64,000 nucleotides of DNA from Flavobacteriaceae bacterium CG2_30_31_66 (GTDB lineage Bacteria > Bacteroidota > Bacteroidia > Flavobacteriales > Flavobacteriaceae): the NCBI GenBank assembly GCA_001873065.1, contig MNYM01000015.1, forward strand, positions 62,001 through 126,000, read 5' to 3'. Under the pieces are notes generated by a model. It saw nothing but the letters and a program-made list of their open reading frames with translations, searched no databases and was not told the origin of the DNA. The position numbers and the translations under genes are program-made. Positions 8,640 to 17,970 of this stretch are shown in pieces (the first letter of the stretch is position 1; the number at the start of each line of letters is the position of its first letter).

Positions 8640-9868
8640 TTTAAATTATAATACTTGTTCAAAAAATCAACAACTGAATATCCAATTTCTTTGCCTAAAT
8701 TTACAGGAACAGCATTTCCAATTTGCTTGTATTGTTGAGAAATGGAACCTTCAAAAATCCAATTATCTGGAAAAGTCTGGATTCTTGCATATTCTCTAAT
8801 TGTAAAAGGTCTTGTTTCTTCAGGATGGCATCTTTCTGTTTGTTTTTGAGCAGGACTACAAGTTAAAGTTAAACATGGTTCATCCCAGCCAATTCTTCTA
8901 GCAATTCCTGTTTTTCCACCACCCAAATAGAAACTTTTTTGCATGTATTCTTTTTGTAAATTTATTGGTAAATCTCTCCAATATCCTTTTTGAGGAACTA
9001 AATCTAAAATTTTCTTTTTATTTTTCGGATATTTTGTTCCCTCGGATTTAGGCACATCTGAACCATACAAATCGCTTTTTTTCAAAGCATCTTGAAGCGT
9101 GTAAACTTTTTTAAATGGCAATGGATAATTATATTCTAAATTAATATCTTTTCTTACGCCCACTAGAATCAAGCGTTCACGTTTTTGAGGTACATTATAA
9201 TTGATTGCTTTTAAAACTTGTACGGGAGTTACAACATTATAGCCAATTTCGTCAAGTATAGAAATCATTCCTTCCAAAGTTTTTCCTTTTTCATGACTTA
9301 ACAATCCTTTTACATTTTCGCCAATACAAATTGGAGGTTTTACCTCATTGACAACTCTTGCAAATTCATAAAAAAGCGTTCCTCTTGCATCATTTAAACC
9401 TAATTTTTTTCCTGCATAACTAAATGCTTGACAAGGAAAACCACCTGTTACAACATCAATCTTGTTTTTGAATTCTGAAAAATCGTAATTTTTTATGTCG
9501 CCTTCAAGGACATTCCAATTTGGTCTGTTTTTTTTCAGTGTTTGACAAGCCCACTTGTCAATTTCATTTAATGCAATACATTCTAATCCTGCTTTTTCTA
9601 AACCAATTGCAAGACCTCCTGCTCCTGCGAAAAGCTCTAAAACAGCATATTTTTGATTTGGTTTTGTGAAATTACCTTCTGAAGATTTTCTAGTAATAAA
9701 ATCCTGAAATTCTGGAAAAAGTTGTAGCTGATCTTTTTTGTAGAGTCTATAATTGCTCATAGGTTCTCTAACAGCAGTTAATTTTCCATCCCTATCCCAT
9801 CTTCTTAGCGTTTCAGTACTTTTTCCTAAAATTTCTGCTAATTCTGAAATCGAATAATAGTTTTTCAT
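8591..9868 (-). CDS. DNA (cytosine-5-)-methyltransferase with N-terminal MerR-type HTH
   Basis: 425 residues from the ATG at 9868 (a TTG at 9886 would add six). Residues 1-50 form a MerR-like winged helix (SISELAEILGKSTETLRRWD). The C5-methyltransferase domain starts near 74: motif I ELFAGAGG 78-85, motif IV GGFPCQAFS 142-150 with catalytic Cys146, motif VI GENV 183-186, motif VIII QKRERL 228-233, and motif X GNAVP near the C-terminus. The target-recognition region lies around 250-350. It should protect host DNA from the neighbouring nuclease. The HTH suggests autoregulation; an 8-bp direct repeat sits between the promoter box and the ATG. Its 3' end overlaps the convergent nuclease gene. Confidence 0.92.
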   Translation of the reverse strand: MKNYYSISELAEILGKSTETLRRWDRDGKLTAVREPMSNYRLYKKDQLQLFPEFQDFITRKSSEGNFTKPNQKYAVLELFAGAGGLAIGLEKAGLECIALNEIDKWACQTLKKNRPNWNVLEGDIKNYDFSEFKNKIDVVTGGFPCQAFSYAGKKLGLNDARGTLFYEFARVVNEVKPPICIGENVKGLLSHEKGKTLEGMISILDEIGYNVVTPVQVLKAINYNVPQKRERLILVGVRKDINLEYNYPLPFKKVYTLQDALKKSDLYGSDVPKSEGTKYPKNKKKILDLVPQKGYWRDLPINLQKEYMQKSFYLGGGKTGIARRIGWDEPCLTLTCSPAQKQTERCHPEETRPFTIREYARIQTFPDNWIFEGSISQQYKQIGNAVPVNLGKEIGYSVVDFLNKYYNLNQENFAAISLDKAVMV

Positions 9869-9874
9869 AACCAA

Positions 9875-9892
9875 ATTATACAACATTATACA
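9875..9892 (-). repeat. 8-bp direct repeat in the methyltransferase leader
   Basis: ATTATACA occurs twice (9875-9882, 9885-9892) with a 10-bp period, one helical turn, flanked by an AACCA (9869-9873) / TGGTT (9893-9897) inverted pair. It lies between the -7 box and the ATG of the HTH-methyltransferase gene. This is a candidate operator; binding is inferred. Confidence 0.4.
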
Positions 9893-9898
9893 TGGTTA

Positions 9899-9906
9899 CA
9901 AATATA
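9899..9906 (-). promoter_or_regulatory. -7 box for the methyltransferase gene
   Basis: TATATTTG on the minus strand, about 30 bp upstream of the ATG at 9868. No clear -33 TTG. Confidence 0.45.
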
Positions 9907-9961
9907 AAAATGTATTTAGATTAAAAAACTAATTTTTAAAATTAATTTAACTTGATTTTTA

Positions 9962-11323
9962 TCAAGCAAACAAAGTCGCAAAAGCTTCTTCAATTTTGCC
10001 TACCAAAATCAATTTGATTCCATGGTTTTTAGAAGTGATTTTGTTGTATTTTGAGGCAACAAAGGTTTTGTATCCTAATTTTTCAGCTTCTGAAATTCGT
10101 TGGTCAATTTTTGAAACAGGACGAATTTCTCCGGCCAAACCAACTTCGGCCGCAAAACATACATTTGGGTTGATGGCAATATCTTGATTTGAAGACAAAA
10201 TTGCAGCAACCACAGCCAAATCAATAGCAGGATCATCCACATTGATGCCTCCAGTGATGTTTAAAAAAACGTCTTTTGCACCCAATTTAAATCCAGCTCT
10301 TTTTTCTAAAACCGCCAAAATCATGTGCAATCTTTTCAAATTATAACCTGTTGTTGAACGCTGTGGAGTTCCATAAACGGCTGTTGAAACCAACGCCTGA
10401 ATTTCAATCATCAAAGGTCTAATTCCTTCCAAAGTCGAGGCAATTGCAGTGCCACTCAAATCAGCATCTTTCTTTGAAATTAAGATTTCTGATGGATTTG
10501 AAATTTCTCTTAATCCGCTTGAAAGCATTTCGTAAATTCCCAATTCTGAAGTTGAGCCAAACCTATTTTTTTGAGAACGTAAAATTCTGTATGTATGATT
10601 TCTGTCACCTTCAAATTGCAACACAACATCAACCATGTGTTCTAAAATTTTAGGACCTGCAATGCTTCCTTCTTTGTTGATATGCCCAATTAACAATACA
10701 GGAGTTGCAGTTTCTTTGGCATATTTTATGAGTTCAGCAGCAGTTTCTCTGATTTGAGAAATGCTTCCTGGAGAAGCTTCAATCGAGTTTGTGTGCAGTG
10801 TTTGAATTGAATCTATCACTAAAACTTCAGGTTCAGTTTCTTCGATGTTTTTGAAAATTTGTTGGGTATTTGTTTCTGTCAGAATAAGACAATTTGAGTT
10901 TTTTGAGTCCAATCTTTCAGCTCTCATTTTTATTTGAGATTGACTTTCTTCTCCAGAAACATACAGCACTTTTTGTGAGATATTCAATGCCACCTGCAAT
11001 AACAAAGTCGATTTTCCAATGCCGGGCTCACCACCCAAAAGTGTTACAGAACCTCTCACCAAACCACCACCCAAAACGGAGTCCAATTCATTGTTATTTG
11101 TGGCAATTCTTTCTTCAGGATTTAAAACAATATCAGCAATTTTAAGTGGTTTATTGATAAATTGTTTTGCAGTTGTTGATTGTTTCCAAATTCGTTTTTC
11201 TTCTTTTTGAATCACTTCTTCAACAATAGTATTCCATTCTTTGCAAGCGCCACATTGTCCAACCCATTTTGCATGTTGCGTTCCACAATTTTGACAGAAA
11301 AAAGTTGTTTTTAATTTTGACAT
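9962..11323 (-). CDS. radA: DNA repair protein RadA
   Basis: RadA/Sms branch-migration ATPase of recombinational repair, 453 residues. The N-terminal C4 zinc finger uses Cys10, Cys13, Cys24 and Cys27. The RecA-like core has Walker A GGEPGIGKST at 97-106 and the RadA-specific KNRFGS motif near 256. The C-terminal third is the Lon-protease-like domain (LNITGGINVDDPAIDLA). The length is normal. It is downstream of the panC-panD-flippase genes, separated from the flippase by 63 bp. Confidence 0.96.
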   Translation of the reverse strand: MSKLKTTFFCQNCGTQHAKWVGQCGACKEWNTIVEEVIQKEEKRIWKQSTTAKQFINKPLKIADIVLNPEERIATNNNELDSVLGGGLVRGSVTLLGGEPGIGKSTLLLQVALNISQKVLYVSGEESQSQIKMRAERLDSKNSNCLILTETNTQQIFKNIEETEPEVLVIDSIQTLHTNSIEASPGSISQIRETAAELIKYAKETATPVLLIGHINKEGSIAGPKILEHMVDVVLQFEGDRNHTYRILRSQKNRFGSTSELGIYEMLSSGLREISNPSEILISKKDADLSGTAIASTLEGIRPLMIEIQALVSTAVYGTPQRSTTGYNLKRLHMILAVLEKRAGFKLGAKDVFLNITGGINVDDPAIDLAVVAAILSSNQDIAINPNVCFAAEVGLAGEIRPVSKIDQRISEAEKLGYKTFVASKYNKITSKNHGIKLILVGKIEEAFATLFA

Positions 11324-11386
11324 GAAAATTAAAGAATTTGAAAGTTAAAAAGTTGTAAATTTTGTGGAGATCAAATTTACGAGATT

Positions 11387-12331
11387 TTAGGTATTTTTAT
11401 TATAAATTGGCAGTAATAAAAAAGACAATCCTCCAAAAACAATCACCATAGCTGTTTGCGAGGTCCACATAATCCATCCAAAAGCATTTCCAGTGACGCT
11501 ATCAATTCCGAAAAGAGAAAGAGCGCTTGCTACCGCAATTGGATACAAACCAACGCCACCATTTGTTGCAGCTATTGAAAATCCGCCAGCAATAAATCCA
11601 ATTAAAATGCCACCAAAAGGAACTTCTAAACCTTCAATAGCTGGGATAATTGCCCAAAACATTGCCACATACATCACCCAAATAAAAACGGTATGAAATA
11701 AAAATGCCCATTTGTTTTTCATTCTAAGAATACTGGTTACACCATCTTTTAATCCAGAGAAAAATTTCTTCAATTTCCTTGCAAATTTTGATTTTCCTTT
11801 TTTGATAAATCTAATAAAAATAATAAAAAGCAGGATTCCTCCAATGATCGTTCCAATAATTTTTGATGGATTAAAATCTTTAGCAACAAGATTTAAAATA
11901 AAATCAAATTGAACAAAAAGTGCAATACTAACAACAATCAACATCATCAATAAATCCGCCAATCTTTCAGCAACTATGGTTCCAAAACCTTTTTCAAAAG
12001 GGATATCTTCATAGTTTGCCATCACTGCTGCTCTAGTAACTTCGCCAGCTCTTGGTAAAAAAATATTCATCAAATAAGCAACTAAAACTGCTAAAATTGA
12101 GTTTAGAAATTTTGGTTGATAACCCAAAGGTTGTAACAAAAATTTCCAACGATAAGCGCGTGACAAATGACTCAAAATTCCGAAAACCAAACCCATTGAA
12201 ATCCACCAGTAATTGGCATTTTTAAAATATAAAACCAATTCGCTTGGTGAGACGATTGTTAATGAATACCAAACTAAAAAACCTCCCAAAATGAGAGGAA
12301 TTAATATTTTTAAAATTTTTTTAAACGTCAA
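11387..12331 (-). CDS. lysylphosphatidylglycerol synthase TM-region / flippase-like membrane protein
   Basis: 314 residues with about eight hydrophobic segments, matching the flippase-like (UPF0104/LPG synthase TM) family. Family marks are FLPRAGEVTRAAV near residue 93 and AATNGGVGLYPIA near residue 255. It lacks the aminoacyltransferase domain of MprF, so it is the stand-alone membrane domain; the substrate is unknown, and lipid transport is an inference from the family. It starts 2 bp after the panD stop, so it is almost certainly cotranscribed with panC-panD. Confidence 0.85.
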   Translation of the reverse strand: MTFKKILKILIPLILGGFLVWYSLTIVSPSELVLYFKNANYWWISMGLVFGILSHLSRAYRWKFLLQPLGYQPKFLNSILAVLVAYLMNIFLPRAGEVTRAAVMANYEDIPFEKGFGTIVAERLADLLMMLIVVSIALFVQFDFILNLVAKDFNPSKIIGTIIGGILLFIIFIRFIKKGKSKFARKLKKFFSGLKDGVTSILRMKNKWAFLFHTVFIWVMYVAMFWAIIPAIEGLEVPFGGILIGFIAGGFSIAATNGGVGLYPIAVASALSLFGIDSVTGNAFGWIMWTSQTAMVIVFGGLSFLLLPIYNKNT

Positions 12332-12333
12332 AA

Positions 12334-12684
12334 TTAGGAAAGTGTGTTGTCTTTTTCGTTTGGAAAAACCAAAGCAGGTTTGAATGTTTTTGCTTCCTCC
12401 AATTCCATAAAAGCATATACAATTAAAATAAGGATATCTCCTACAGAGACCAATCTTGAAGCAGCACCATTTAGCGTAATTTCGCCACTCCCTCTTGGGC
12501 CAGGAATAGCATAGGTTTCTAAACGGTTTCCGTTGTTATTATTCACAACTTGAACACGTTCACCTTCAATAATGTTGGCAGCATCCATCAAATCTTCATC
12601 AATAGTGATGCTTCCTATGTAATTTAAATCTGCACCTGTAACTTTTACACGATGGATTTTAGATTTTACTACTTGTACTAACAT
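12334..12684 (-). CDS. panD: aspartate 1-decarboxylase
   Basis: PanD makes beta-alanine for pantothenate and coenzyme A. The 116-residue precursor has the self-cleavage site Gly24-Ser25 (YIGSITID), which yields the pyruvoyl group, and the [12 protein letters not shown]-terminus of the family with the substrate-binding region around residues 54-58. It follows panC by 24 bp on the same strand, placing both arms of the pathway together. Confidence 0.95.
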   Translation of the reverse strand: MLVQVVKSKIHRVKVTGADLNYIGSITIDEDLMDAANIIEGERVQVVNNNNGNRLETYAIPGPRGSGEITLNGAASRLVSVGDILILIVYAFMELEEAKTFKPALVFPNEKDNTLS

Positions 12685-12708
12685 GCCACAAAAATAGTAT
12701 TTTTTTGC

Positions 12709-13560
12709 TTATGAATTTCTTAATTGAAGGTTATCAATCAAACGAATATTTCCTGCGAAAACTGCAATAAAAGCTCGATATTTTTTATTAAATTCTTTTA
12801 TTTTTATGGTTTCTAATGTTTTTTCTTCAGCGATTGTAAAATATTCCAATTTCAATAAAGGATGGTTTTCGAACTGATTTTCAACCCAGTTCGTCACAAA
12901 GTCATGATTTTCAGTCAAGAACATTTTTTTCGCTTTTTTTAAAACTTTATAGATGAAAGGAGCAGCCTTTCTTTGTTCAATATTTAAACGAGCATTTCTT
13001 GAACTCATTGCCAAACCGTCTTTTTCTCTGAAAATTGCACATCCTTTTATTGAAATAGCGAATGTGTATTTTTTGACCAATTTTTTGACAATTTGCAATT
13101 GTTGAAAATCTTTTTCACCGAAATAAGCATTATTTGGAGCCACAATTTCAAAAAGAGTTTTCACAATTGTGCCAACGCCATCAAAATGACCTTCTCTAAA
13201 TTTCCCCTCCATTTGATGTTCTAAACCATCAAAATCAAATTTTTCAGAGACGATGTTTTCATGATAAATTTCTTCAACTGATGGAACAAAAAGCACATCA
13301 CAATGAATATTTTTTAACATTTCAACGTCACTTTCTAGTGTTTTTGGATAATTTTCTAAATCTTCTTTGCTGTTAAATTGAGTTGGATTTACGAAAATAC
13401 TTACCACAACAATGTCGTTTTTTTTCTTAGCTTGTTCAATTAAAAAAAGGTGTCCATGATGCAAAGCGCCCATTGTTGGTACAAAACCAATCGTTTTATT
13501 CTTTTGTTTATTCGCTTCTAAAAACGATTTCAAAAGGTTTTTGTCACTAAATATTTTCAT
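12709..13560 (-). CDS. panC: pantothenate synthetase
   Basis: PanC ligates pantoate and beta-alanine with ATP. The 283-residue sequence has TMGALHHGHL near residues 29-38 (the HxGH adenylating motif), FVNPTQF, the GEKDFQQL loop near 148, and the C-terminal KSMSK-like element MSSRNARL. The ATG at 13560 is preceded by a TAAGTTTG -7 box (minus strand, 13584-13591). First gene of the panC-panD-flippase(-radA) unit, divergent from the GT5-like gene. Confidence 0.95.
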   Translation of the reverse strand: MKIFSDKNLLKSFLEANKQKNKTIGFVPTMGALHHGHLFLIEQAKKKNDIVVVSIFVNPTQFNSKEDLENYPKTLESDVEMLKNIHCDVLFVPSVEEIYHENIVSEKFDFDGLEHQMEGKFREGHFDGVGTIVKTLFEIVAPNNAYFGEKDFQQLQIVKKLVKKYTFAISIKGCAIFREKDGLAMSSRNARLNIEQRKAAPFIYKVLKKAKKMFLTENHDFVTNWVENQFENHPLLKLEYFTIAEEKTLETIKIKEFNKKYRAFIAVFAGNIRLIDNLQLRNS

Positions 13561-13583
13561 GCTAAAATGATGCTAATTGCGTG

Positions 13584-13591
13584 CAAACTTA
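13584..13591 (-). promoter_or_regulatory. -7 box for panC
   Basis: TAAGTTTG on the minus strand, 23 bp before the panC ATG. The divergent GT5-like gene has its own box, TAATTTTG, at 13624-13631 on the plus strand. Confidence 0.4.
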
Positions 13592-13658
13592 GCATTTTAA
13601 CACGATATTTGAAGATAAATTCGTAATTTTGCAAATCTCAACAAAAGAGTTTGATTTA

Positions 13659-14465
13659 ATGAAGGACAAGAGAATATTATTTGTATCATCAGAAGTTGTT
13701 CCGTATTTGCCTGAAACCGAACTTTCTTCGACCTCATTTAACGCCGCAAAAAATGCTCATTCTAAAGGAGTTCAAACAAGAATATTTATGCCAAGATTTG
13801 GCGTAATCAATGAAAGAAGACACCAACTACATGAAGTAATTCGCTTATCAGGAATGAATCTTGTGGTGAATGATATTGATATGCCTTTGATTATTAAAGT
13901 TGCTTCGATTCCGAAAGAAAGAATGCAGGTTTATTTCATTGACAATGAAGAATATTTTAAACGAAAAGCCGTTTTTACGGACGAAGATGACCACCTTTTT
14001 AATGACAATGACGAAAGAGCCATTTTTTTTGCAAAAGGTGTTGTAGAAACCGTAAAAAAACTAAATTGGGCTCCAGATATTATTCATGTTCATGGTTGGA
14101 TGGCTTCTATGTTACCCATTTATTTAAAAGAATTTTATAAAGAAGAACCTCTTTTTACTGAAAGTAAAATTGTTACTTCGTTATATAATGGCGGGTTTGA
14201 AGGCAATTTGAATGAGGATTTTGTAAATAAAGTGATATTTGATTTGAAGGAGCCAAAAAAAGTAGCACATTTACAAACGCCGAGCTACGTGAATATTTTA
14301 AAGTGTGCAATTGAAAATTCGGATGCAGTAGTTTATGGAAGTGAAACGATTCCTTTGGAATTGTCAAAATTTTTAGAGTTGCAGAAAATCCCTGTTTTGG
14401 GATATGGGTTGGAAAACCAAAAAGAAGCGTATTTAAAATTTTATACTGATTTATTGTCAGTCTAG
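13659..14465 (+). CDS. glycogen/starch synthase N-terminal-domain protein (GT5-like), probably not a glycogen synthase
   Basis: 268 residues resembling only the N-terminal half of GT5 glycogen/starch synthases: ILFVSSEVVPY at the start, IIHVHGWMASMLPIYLK near residue 136 and TSLYNGGFEG. The usual KxGGL ADP-glucose loop after SSEVVPY is replaced by PETELS, and the C-terminal GT1 domain that completes the active site is absent. It is therefore unlikely to be a canonical glycogen synthase. I chose the ATG at 13659 over a TTG ten codons upstream, which lies at a -7 box. It is followed by DUF4270 (15 bp) and glmS, an arrangement I recall as conserved in Flavobacteriia. Confidence 0.75.
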   Translation: MKDKRILFVSSEVVPYLPETELSSTSFNAAKNAHSKGVQTRIFMPRFGVINERRHQLHEVIRLSGMNLVVNDIDMPLIIKVASIPKERMQVYFIDNEEYFKRKAVFTDEDDHLFNDNDERAIFFAKGVVETVKKLNWAPDIIHVHGWMASMLPIYLKEFYKEEPLFTESKIVTSLYNGGFEGNLNEDFVNKVIFDLKEPKKVAHLQTPSYVNILKCAIENSDAVVYGSETIPLELSKFLELQKIPVLGYGLENQKEAYLKFYTDLLSV

Positions 14466-14480
14466 TTAATTTGTTTTAAA

Positions 14481-16073
14481 GTGATAAAGTATATAAAAAA
14501 AGTTGGTTACGTTGCGGTTTTTGCTGGATTTATTAGTTTGATTATTTCATGTGAGAATGATTTTACAGATATTGGTTCGAATGTAATTACCAACACAAAG
14601 TTTGATACGGATGCTGTTTTTGTAGATGTTACTATTGAAAATAGTCCTTTAGAAAAAGTTCAATCCGATAATATTTCAAGACAATTAAGTCAATATTTAT
14701 TGGGGGTTTATTCTAATTCTAATTACGAAAAGTTAGAAGCATCAATTGTTTCTCAATTAACAATTGCATCTAATTTAAAGGTATTTAAGGACACTTTAAC
14801 CATTAAACCCAATCAATCATTAATCACCACTATTGATACCGTTTTTATCAAAATTCCATATCAAGTTCGATTGGCAAATGCAACCGATAAGAGCTATGAA
14901 TTAGACTCTGTTTTTGGCGATGTTTCCAAAGCATTTAATTTAAATATTTACAGATCAAATACTTATATTAATAATTTTAATCCAATTGATCCAACAAAAA
15001 TCAATAGTTATTTTTCAAATGACAATTTTGAAAAATCAGGAAGCGCATTGAATGCCGAATTCAATTTTCAGCTAAAACCTTCTAAAGCTGATACGCTTAT
15101 GGTGATTCAAAGAAGATCATCTGACAATACGATTTTTAGGACTGATAATTTGCGTTTTACCACTTCCTCTGCAAGTCAAATTCCAGTTCCATTTGCTAGA
15201 ATTCCATTAAAAAAAGATGTTATCAAAGCACTTTTTTTAGACAAATATGGTTCAGGAGAATTTGCATCTCAACAAGCATTTAATGACTATTTTAGAGGAA
15301 TTATTTTAGAAGCTTCTGGGGATGAAGGCGCTTTATTATCATTAAACTTTGACAACACGAATACTGTTTTAAGACCCACTTTAGAGGTTTATTATACCAA
15401 TACGTTAATTCAAACAGCTACCGCTGTTATTGATTCTGTATTTCCTAGCAATGATAGTTTTTCAATGAATGGTTTTAAAATAAACAAGTTCAAAATGGGG
15501 AATAAAATTTATCCAATGAACAACGAAATAAAAGTTCAAGGAACAGCAGGTAGTGAAGCAACAATTAATATTTTTGGTGCTGATTTAAACAATAATGGCA
15601 TTGCTGACAAGATCGAAGAGCTTCGTGAAAAAAACTGGTTGATCAATGACGCAACATTAACTTTTTACATCAATCAAGCTAATGATACTACTTTTGCGCC
15701 AGACAGATTGTATTTATATAAGAGTGATGATTCTTCAGGTTCACAAGTAACTAGTCAAATTAAAGATGCAATTAGTGAAGCTACTTTTGGCGGAATTAGC
15801 GGATTTTTGGTAAGAGATTCTAATGGAAGAAAAGAAAAATATACCTTTAAAATAACTGATTACGTCTCTGATTTATTAAACGGAAATACAAATTATCTTC
15901 CAAAGTTAAAATTAAAAACGTATAACATTTCAGATTCGCCAAGCACAGCAACTGATACAATATTTAGAAATTATAGTTGGAATCCGAAAGCAGTAACATT
16001 ATTTAATCAATCATCAGTAAATGGTGATAAAAAAGCAACATTGAAAATTTCCTATTCAGAAAGAAAAAATTAA
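14481..16073 (+). CDS. DUF4270 family lipoprotein
   Basis: 530 residues starting at GTG (14481); no ATG precedes the signal sequence in frame. The signal peptide ends in a lipobox ISLIISC with Cys24. The remainder is a beta-rich DUF4270 domain, a Bacteroidota family of unknown function; EVYYTNTLIQ and the DTIF-rich segments fit it. It is probably surface or periplasmic-membrane attached. It lies 15 bp after the GT5-like gene and 16 bp before glmS, so the three are likely cotranscribed, pointing to a cell-envelope role by context only. Confidence 0.8.
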   Translation: MIKYIKKVGYVAVFAGFISLIISCENDFTDIGSNVITNTKFDTDAVFVDVTIENSPLEKVQSDNISRQLSQYLLGVYSNSNYEKLEASIVSQLTIASNLKVFKDTLTIKPNQSLITTIDTVFIKIPYQVRLANATDKSYELDSVFGDVSKAFNLNIYRSNTYINNFNPIDPTKINSYFSNDNFEKSGSALNAEFNFQLKPSKADTLMVIQRRSSDNTIFRTDNLRFTTSSASQIPVPFARIPLKKDVIKALFLDKYGSGEFASQQAFNDYFRGIILEASGDEGALLSLNFDNTNTVLRPTLEVYYTNTLIQTATAVIDSVFPSNDSFSMNGFKINKFKMGNKIYPMNNEIKVQGTAGSEATINIFGADLNNNGIADKIEELREKNWLINDATLTFYINQANDTTFAPDRLYLYKSDDSSGSQVTSQIKDAISEATFGGISGFLVRDSNGRKEKYTFKITDYVSDLLNGNTNYLPKLKLKTYNISDSPSTATDTIFRNYSWNPKAVTLFNQSSVNGDKKATLKISYSERKN

Positions 16074-16089
16074 TCAAAAAAAAATAACT

Positions 16090-17946
16090 ATGTGTGGAAT
16101 ATCGGCATATATTGGCTTTAGAGAGGCATATCCAATCGTTATCAACGGTTTGAAAAGACTAGAATACAGAGGTTATGATAGTACTGGAGTCATGATTTAT
16201 GATGGTGAAAAAACGCACATAACCAAAACAAAAGGAAAAGTTACTGATTTAGAATCTCTCATAAACAAAAATCCTGATAGAAAAATTGGAAAGATTGGAA
16301 TGGGACACACACGTTGGGCAACTCACGGAGTTCCCAATGATGTAAATTCTCATCCTCACGCATCACAATCTGGAGAATTAGTCATTGTTCATAACGGAAT
16401 CATTGAAAATTATGACACCATAAAAAAAGAACTCATACGAAGAGGATACACTTTTAAAAGCGAAACAGATACTGAAGTATTGGTGAATCTTATTGAAGAA
16501 GTAAAGAAAAACGAAGATTGTAAACTAGGAAAAGCAGTGCAATTGGCTTTAACAAGTGTTGTTGGAGCTTATGCGATTGCCGTTTTTGATAAAACAAAAC
16601 CAGACGAAATTATTGTTGCCAGATTAGGAAGTCCAATAGCAATTGGAGTTGGAGAAGATAATACTGAATTTTTTGTTGCTTCTGATGCGTCACCATTTTT
16701 AGAATATACTAAAAATGCAATTTATTTGGAAGATGAAGAAATGGCCATCATAAAATTGGGAAGATTCACAAAAGTTTACAAGATTAATGATGATTCAAAC
16801 GTGGATCCTATGATTCAGAAGTTGCAAATGAGTTTAGAGCAAATCGAAAAAGGAGGATATGACCACTTTATGCTTAAAGAAATCCATGAGCAACCAAAAG
16901 CAATTACTGACACTTTTAGAGGAAGAATGTTGGCAGAACAAAACATCATCAAAATGTCAAGTGTTCAAGAGAATCTTGACAAGTTTTTAAATGCAAATAG
17001 AATCATTATTGTGGGCTGTGGTACCTCTTGGCACGCAGGTTTAGTGGGTGAATATCTTTTTGAAGACTTAGCTAGAATTCCTGTTGAGGTTGAATATGCA
17101 TCCGAATTTAGATACAGAAATCCAATTATCACCAATAAAGATGTTGTGATTGCCATTTCACAGTCAGGAGAAACTGCTGACACATTAGCAGCTATAAAAT
17201 TGGCAAAATCTAAAGGTGCATTTGTTTACGGAGTTTGCAACGTTGTAGGTTCCTCAATCGCAAGAGAAACTCACGCTGGTGCTTATACCCATGCTGGACC
17301 AGAGATTGGGGTTGCATCAACCAAAGCTTTTACAACTCAAATCACAGTCTTAACATTGATTGCTTTAAAATTGGGACAAGCAAATAAATCGCTTTCAGAA
17401 GAAAGATTTAAAAACTATATCCAAAAAATGCACTTTATCCCTGAACAAATAGAAGGTTTATTGAGTACGGAACACAAAATAAAAGAAATTGCTGCAATTT
17501 ATAAAGATTCTAAAAACTGTTTATATCTTGGCAGAGGTTTTAATTTTCCAGTGGCTTTAGAAGGTGCATTAAAATTGAAAGAGATCTCTTACATTCATGC
17601 AGAAGGGTATCCTGCAGCGGAAATGAAACACGGTCCTATTGCACTGATAGATGAGAATATGCCAATTTTTGTGATTGCCACTAATAAAGGACATTATGAT
17701 AAAGTGGTTAGTAACATCCAAGAAATTAAATCAAGAGCTGGAAAAATTATCGCAGTTGTTACTGAAGGAGATGTTACAGTAAGAGAAATTGCAGACCACG
17801 TAATTGAAATTCCAGAAACGGAAGAAGCTTTAACTCCTTTATTAACCACAATTCCTTTCCAATTACTGTCTTATTATATAGCAGTAATGTTGGGAAAAAA
17901 TGTAGATCAGCCAAGAAATTTAGCAAAATCAGTTACTGTAGAATAA
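16090..17946 (+). CDS. glmS: glutamine--fructose-6-phosphate transaminase (isomerizing)
   Basis: GlmS makes glucosamine-6-phosphate for peptidoglycan and LPS precursors. 618 residues: an N-terminal Ntn glutaminase (MCGISAYIG, nucleophile Cys2 after Met removal, TRWATHG) and two SIS isomerase domains (CGTSWHAG near 313, SQSGETADT, GRGFNFPVALEGALKLKE). The C-terminus PRNLAKSVTVE is typical. It is followed by a terminator that also serves the convergent TonB-like gene. I see no glmS ribozyme in the 16-bp upstream gap. Confidence 0.97.
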   Translation: MCGISAYIGFREAYPIVINGLKRLEYRGYDSTGVMIYDGEKTHITKTKGKVTDLESLINKNPDRKIGKIGMGHTRWATHGVPNDVNSHPHASQSGELVIVHNGIIENYDTIKKELIRRGYTFKSETDTEVLVNLIEEVKKNEDCKLGKAVQLALTSVVGAYAIAVFDKTKPDEIIVARLGSPIAIGVGEDNTEFFVASDASPFLEYTKNAIYLEDEEMAIIKLGRFTKVYKINDDSNVDPMIQKLQMSLEQIEKGGYDHFMLKEIHEQPKAITDTFRGRMLAEQNIIKMSSVQENLDKFLNANRIIIVGCGTSWHAGLVGEYLFEDLARIPVEVEYASEFRYRNPIITNKDVVIAISQSGETADTLAAIKLAKSKGAFVYGVCNVVGSSIARETHAGAYTHAGPEIGVASTKAFTTQITVLTLIALKLGQANKSLSEERFKNYIQKMHFIPEQIEGLLSTEHKIKEIAAIYKDSKNCLYLGRGFNFPVALEGALKLKEISYIHAEGYPAAEMKHGPIALIDENMPIFVIATNKGHYDKVVSNIQEIKSRAGKIIAVVTEGDVTVREIADHVIEIPETEEALTPLLTTIPFQLLSYYIAVMLGKNVDQPRNLAKSVTVE

Positions 17947-17970
17947 CCACAACTAAAATTATTAATCATA

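Noticed and set aside
13659..14465. Annotation as functional glycogen synthase glgA
   Set aside because: Missing KxGG loop and C-terminal catalytic domain; only the N-terminal fold is similar.
16074..16089. glmS ribozyme upstream of glmS
   Set aside because: The gap to DUF4270 is 16 bp, far too short, and the ribozyme is typical of Firmicutes.
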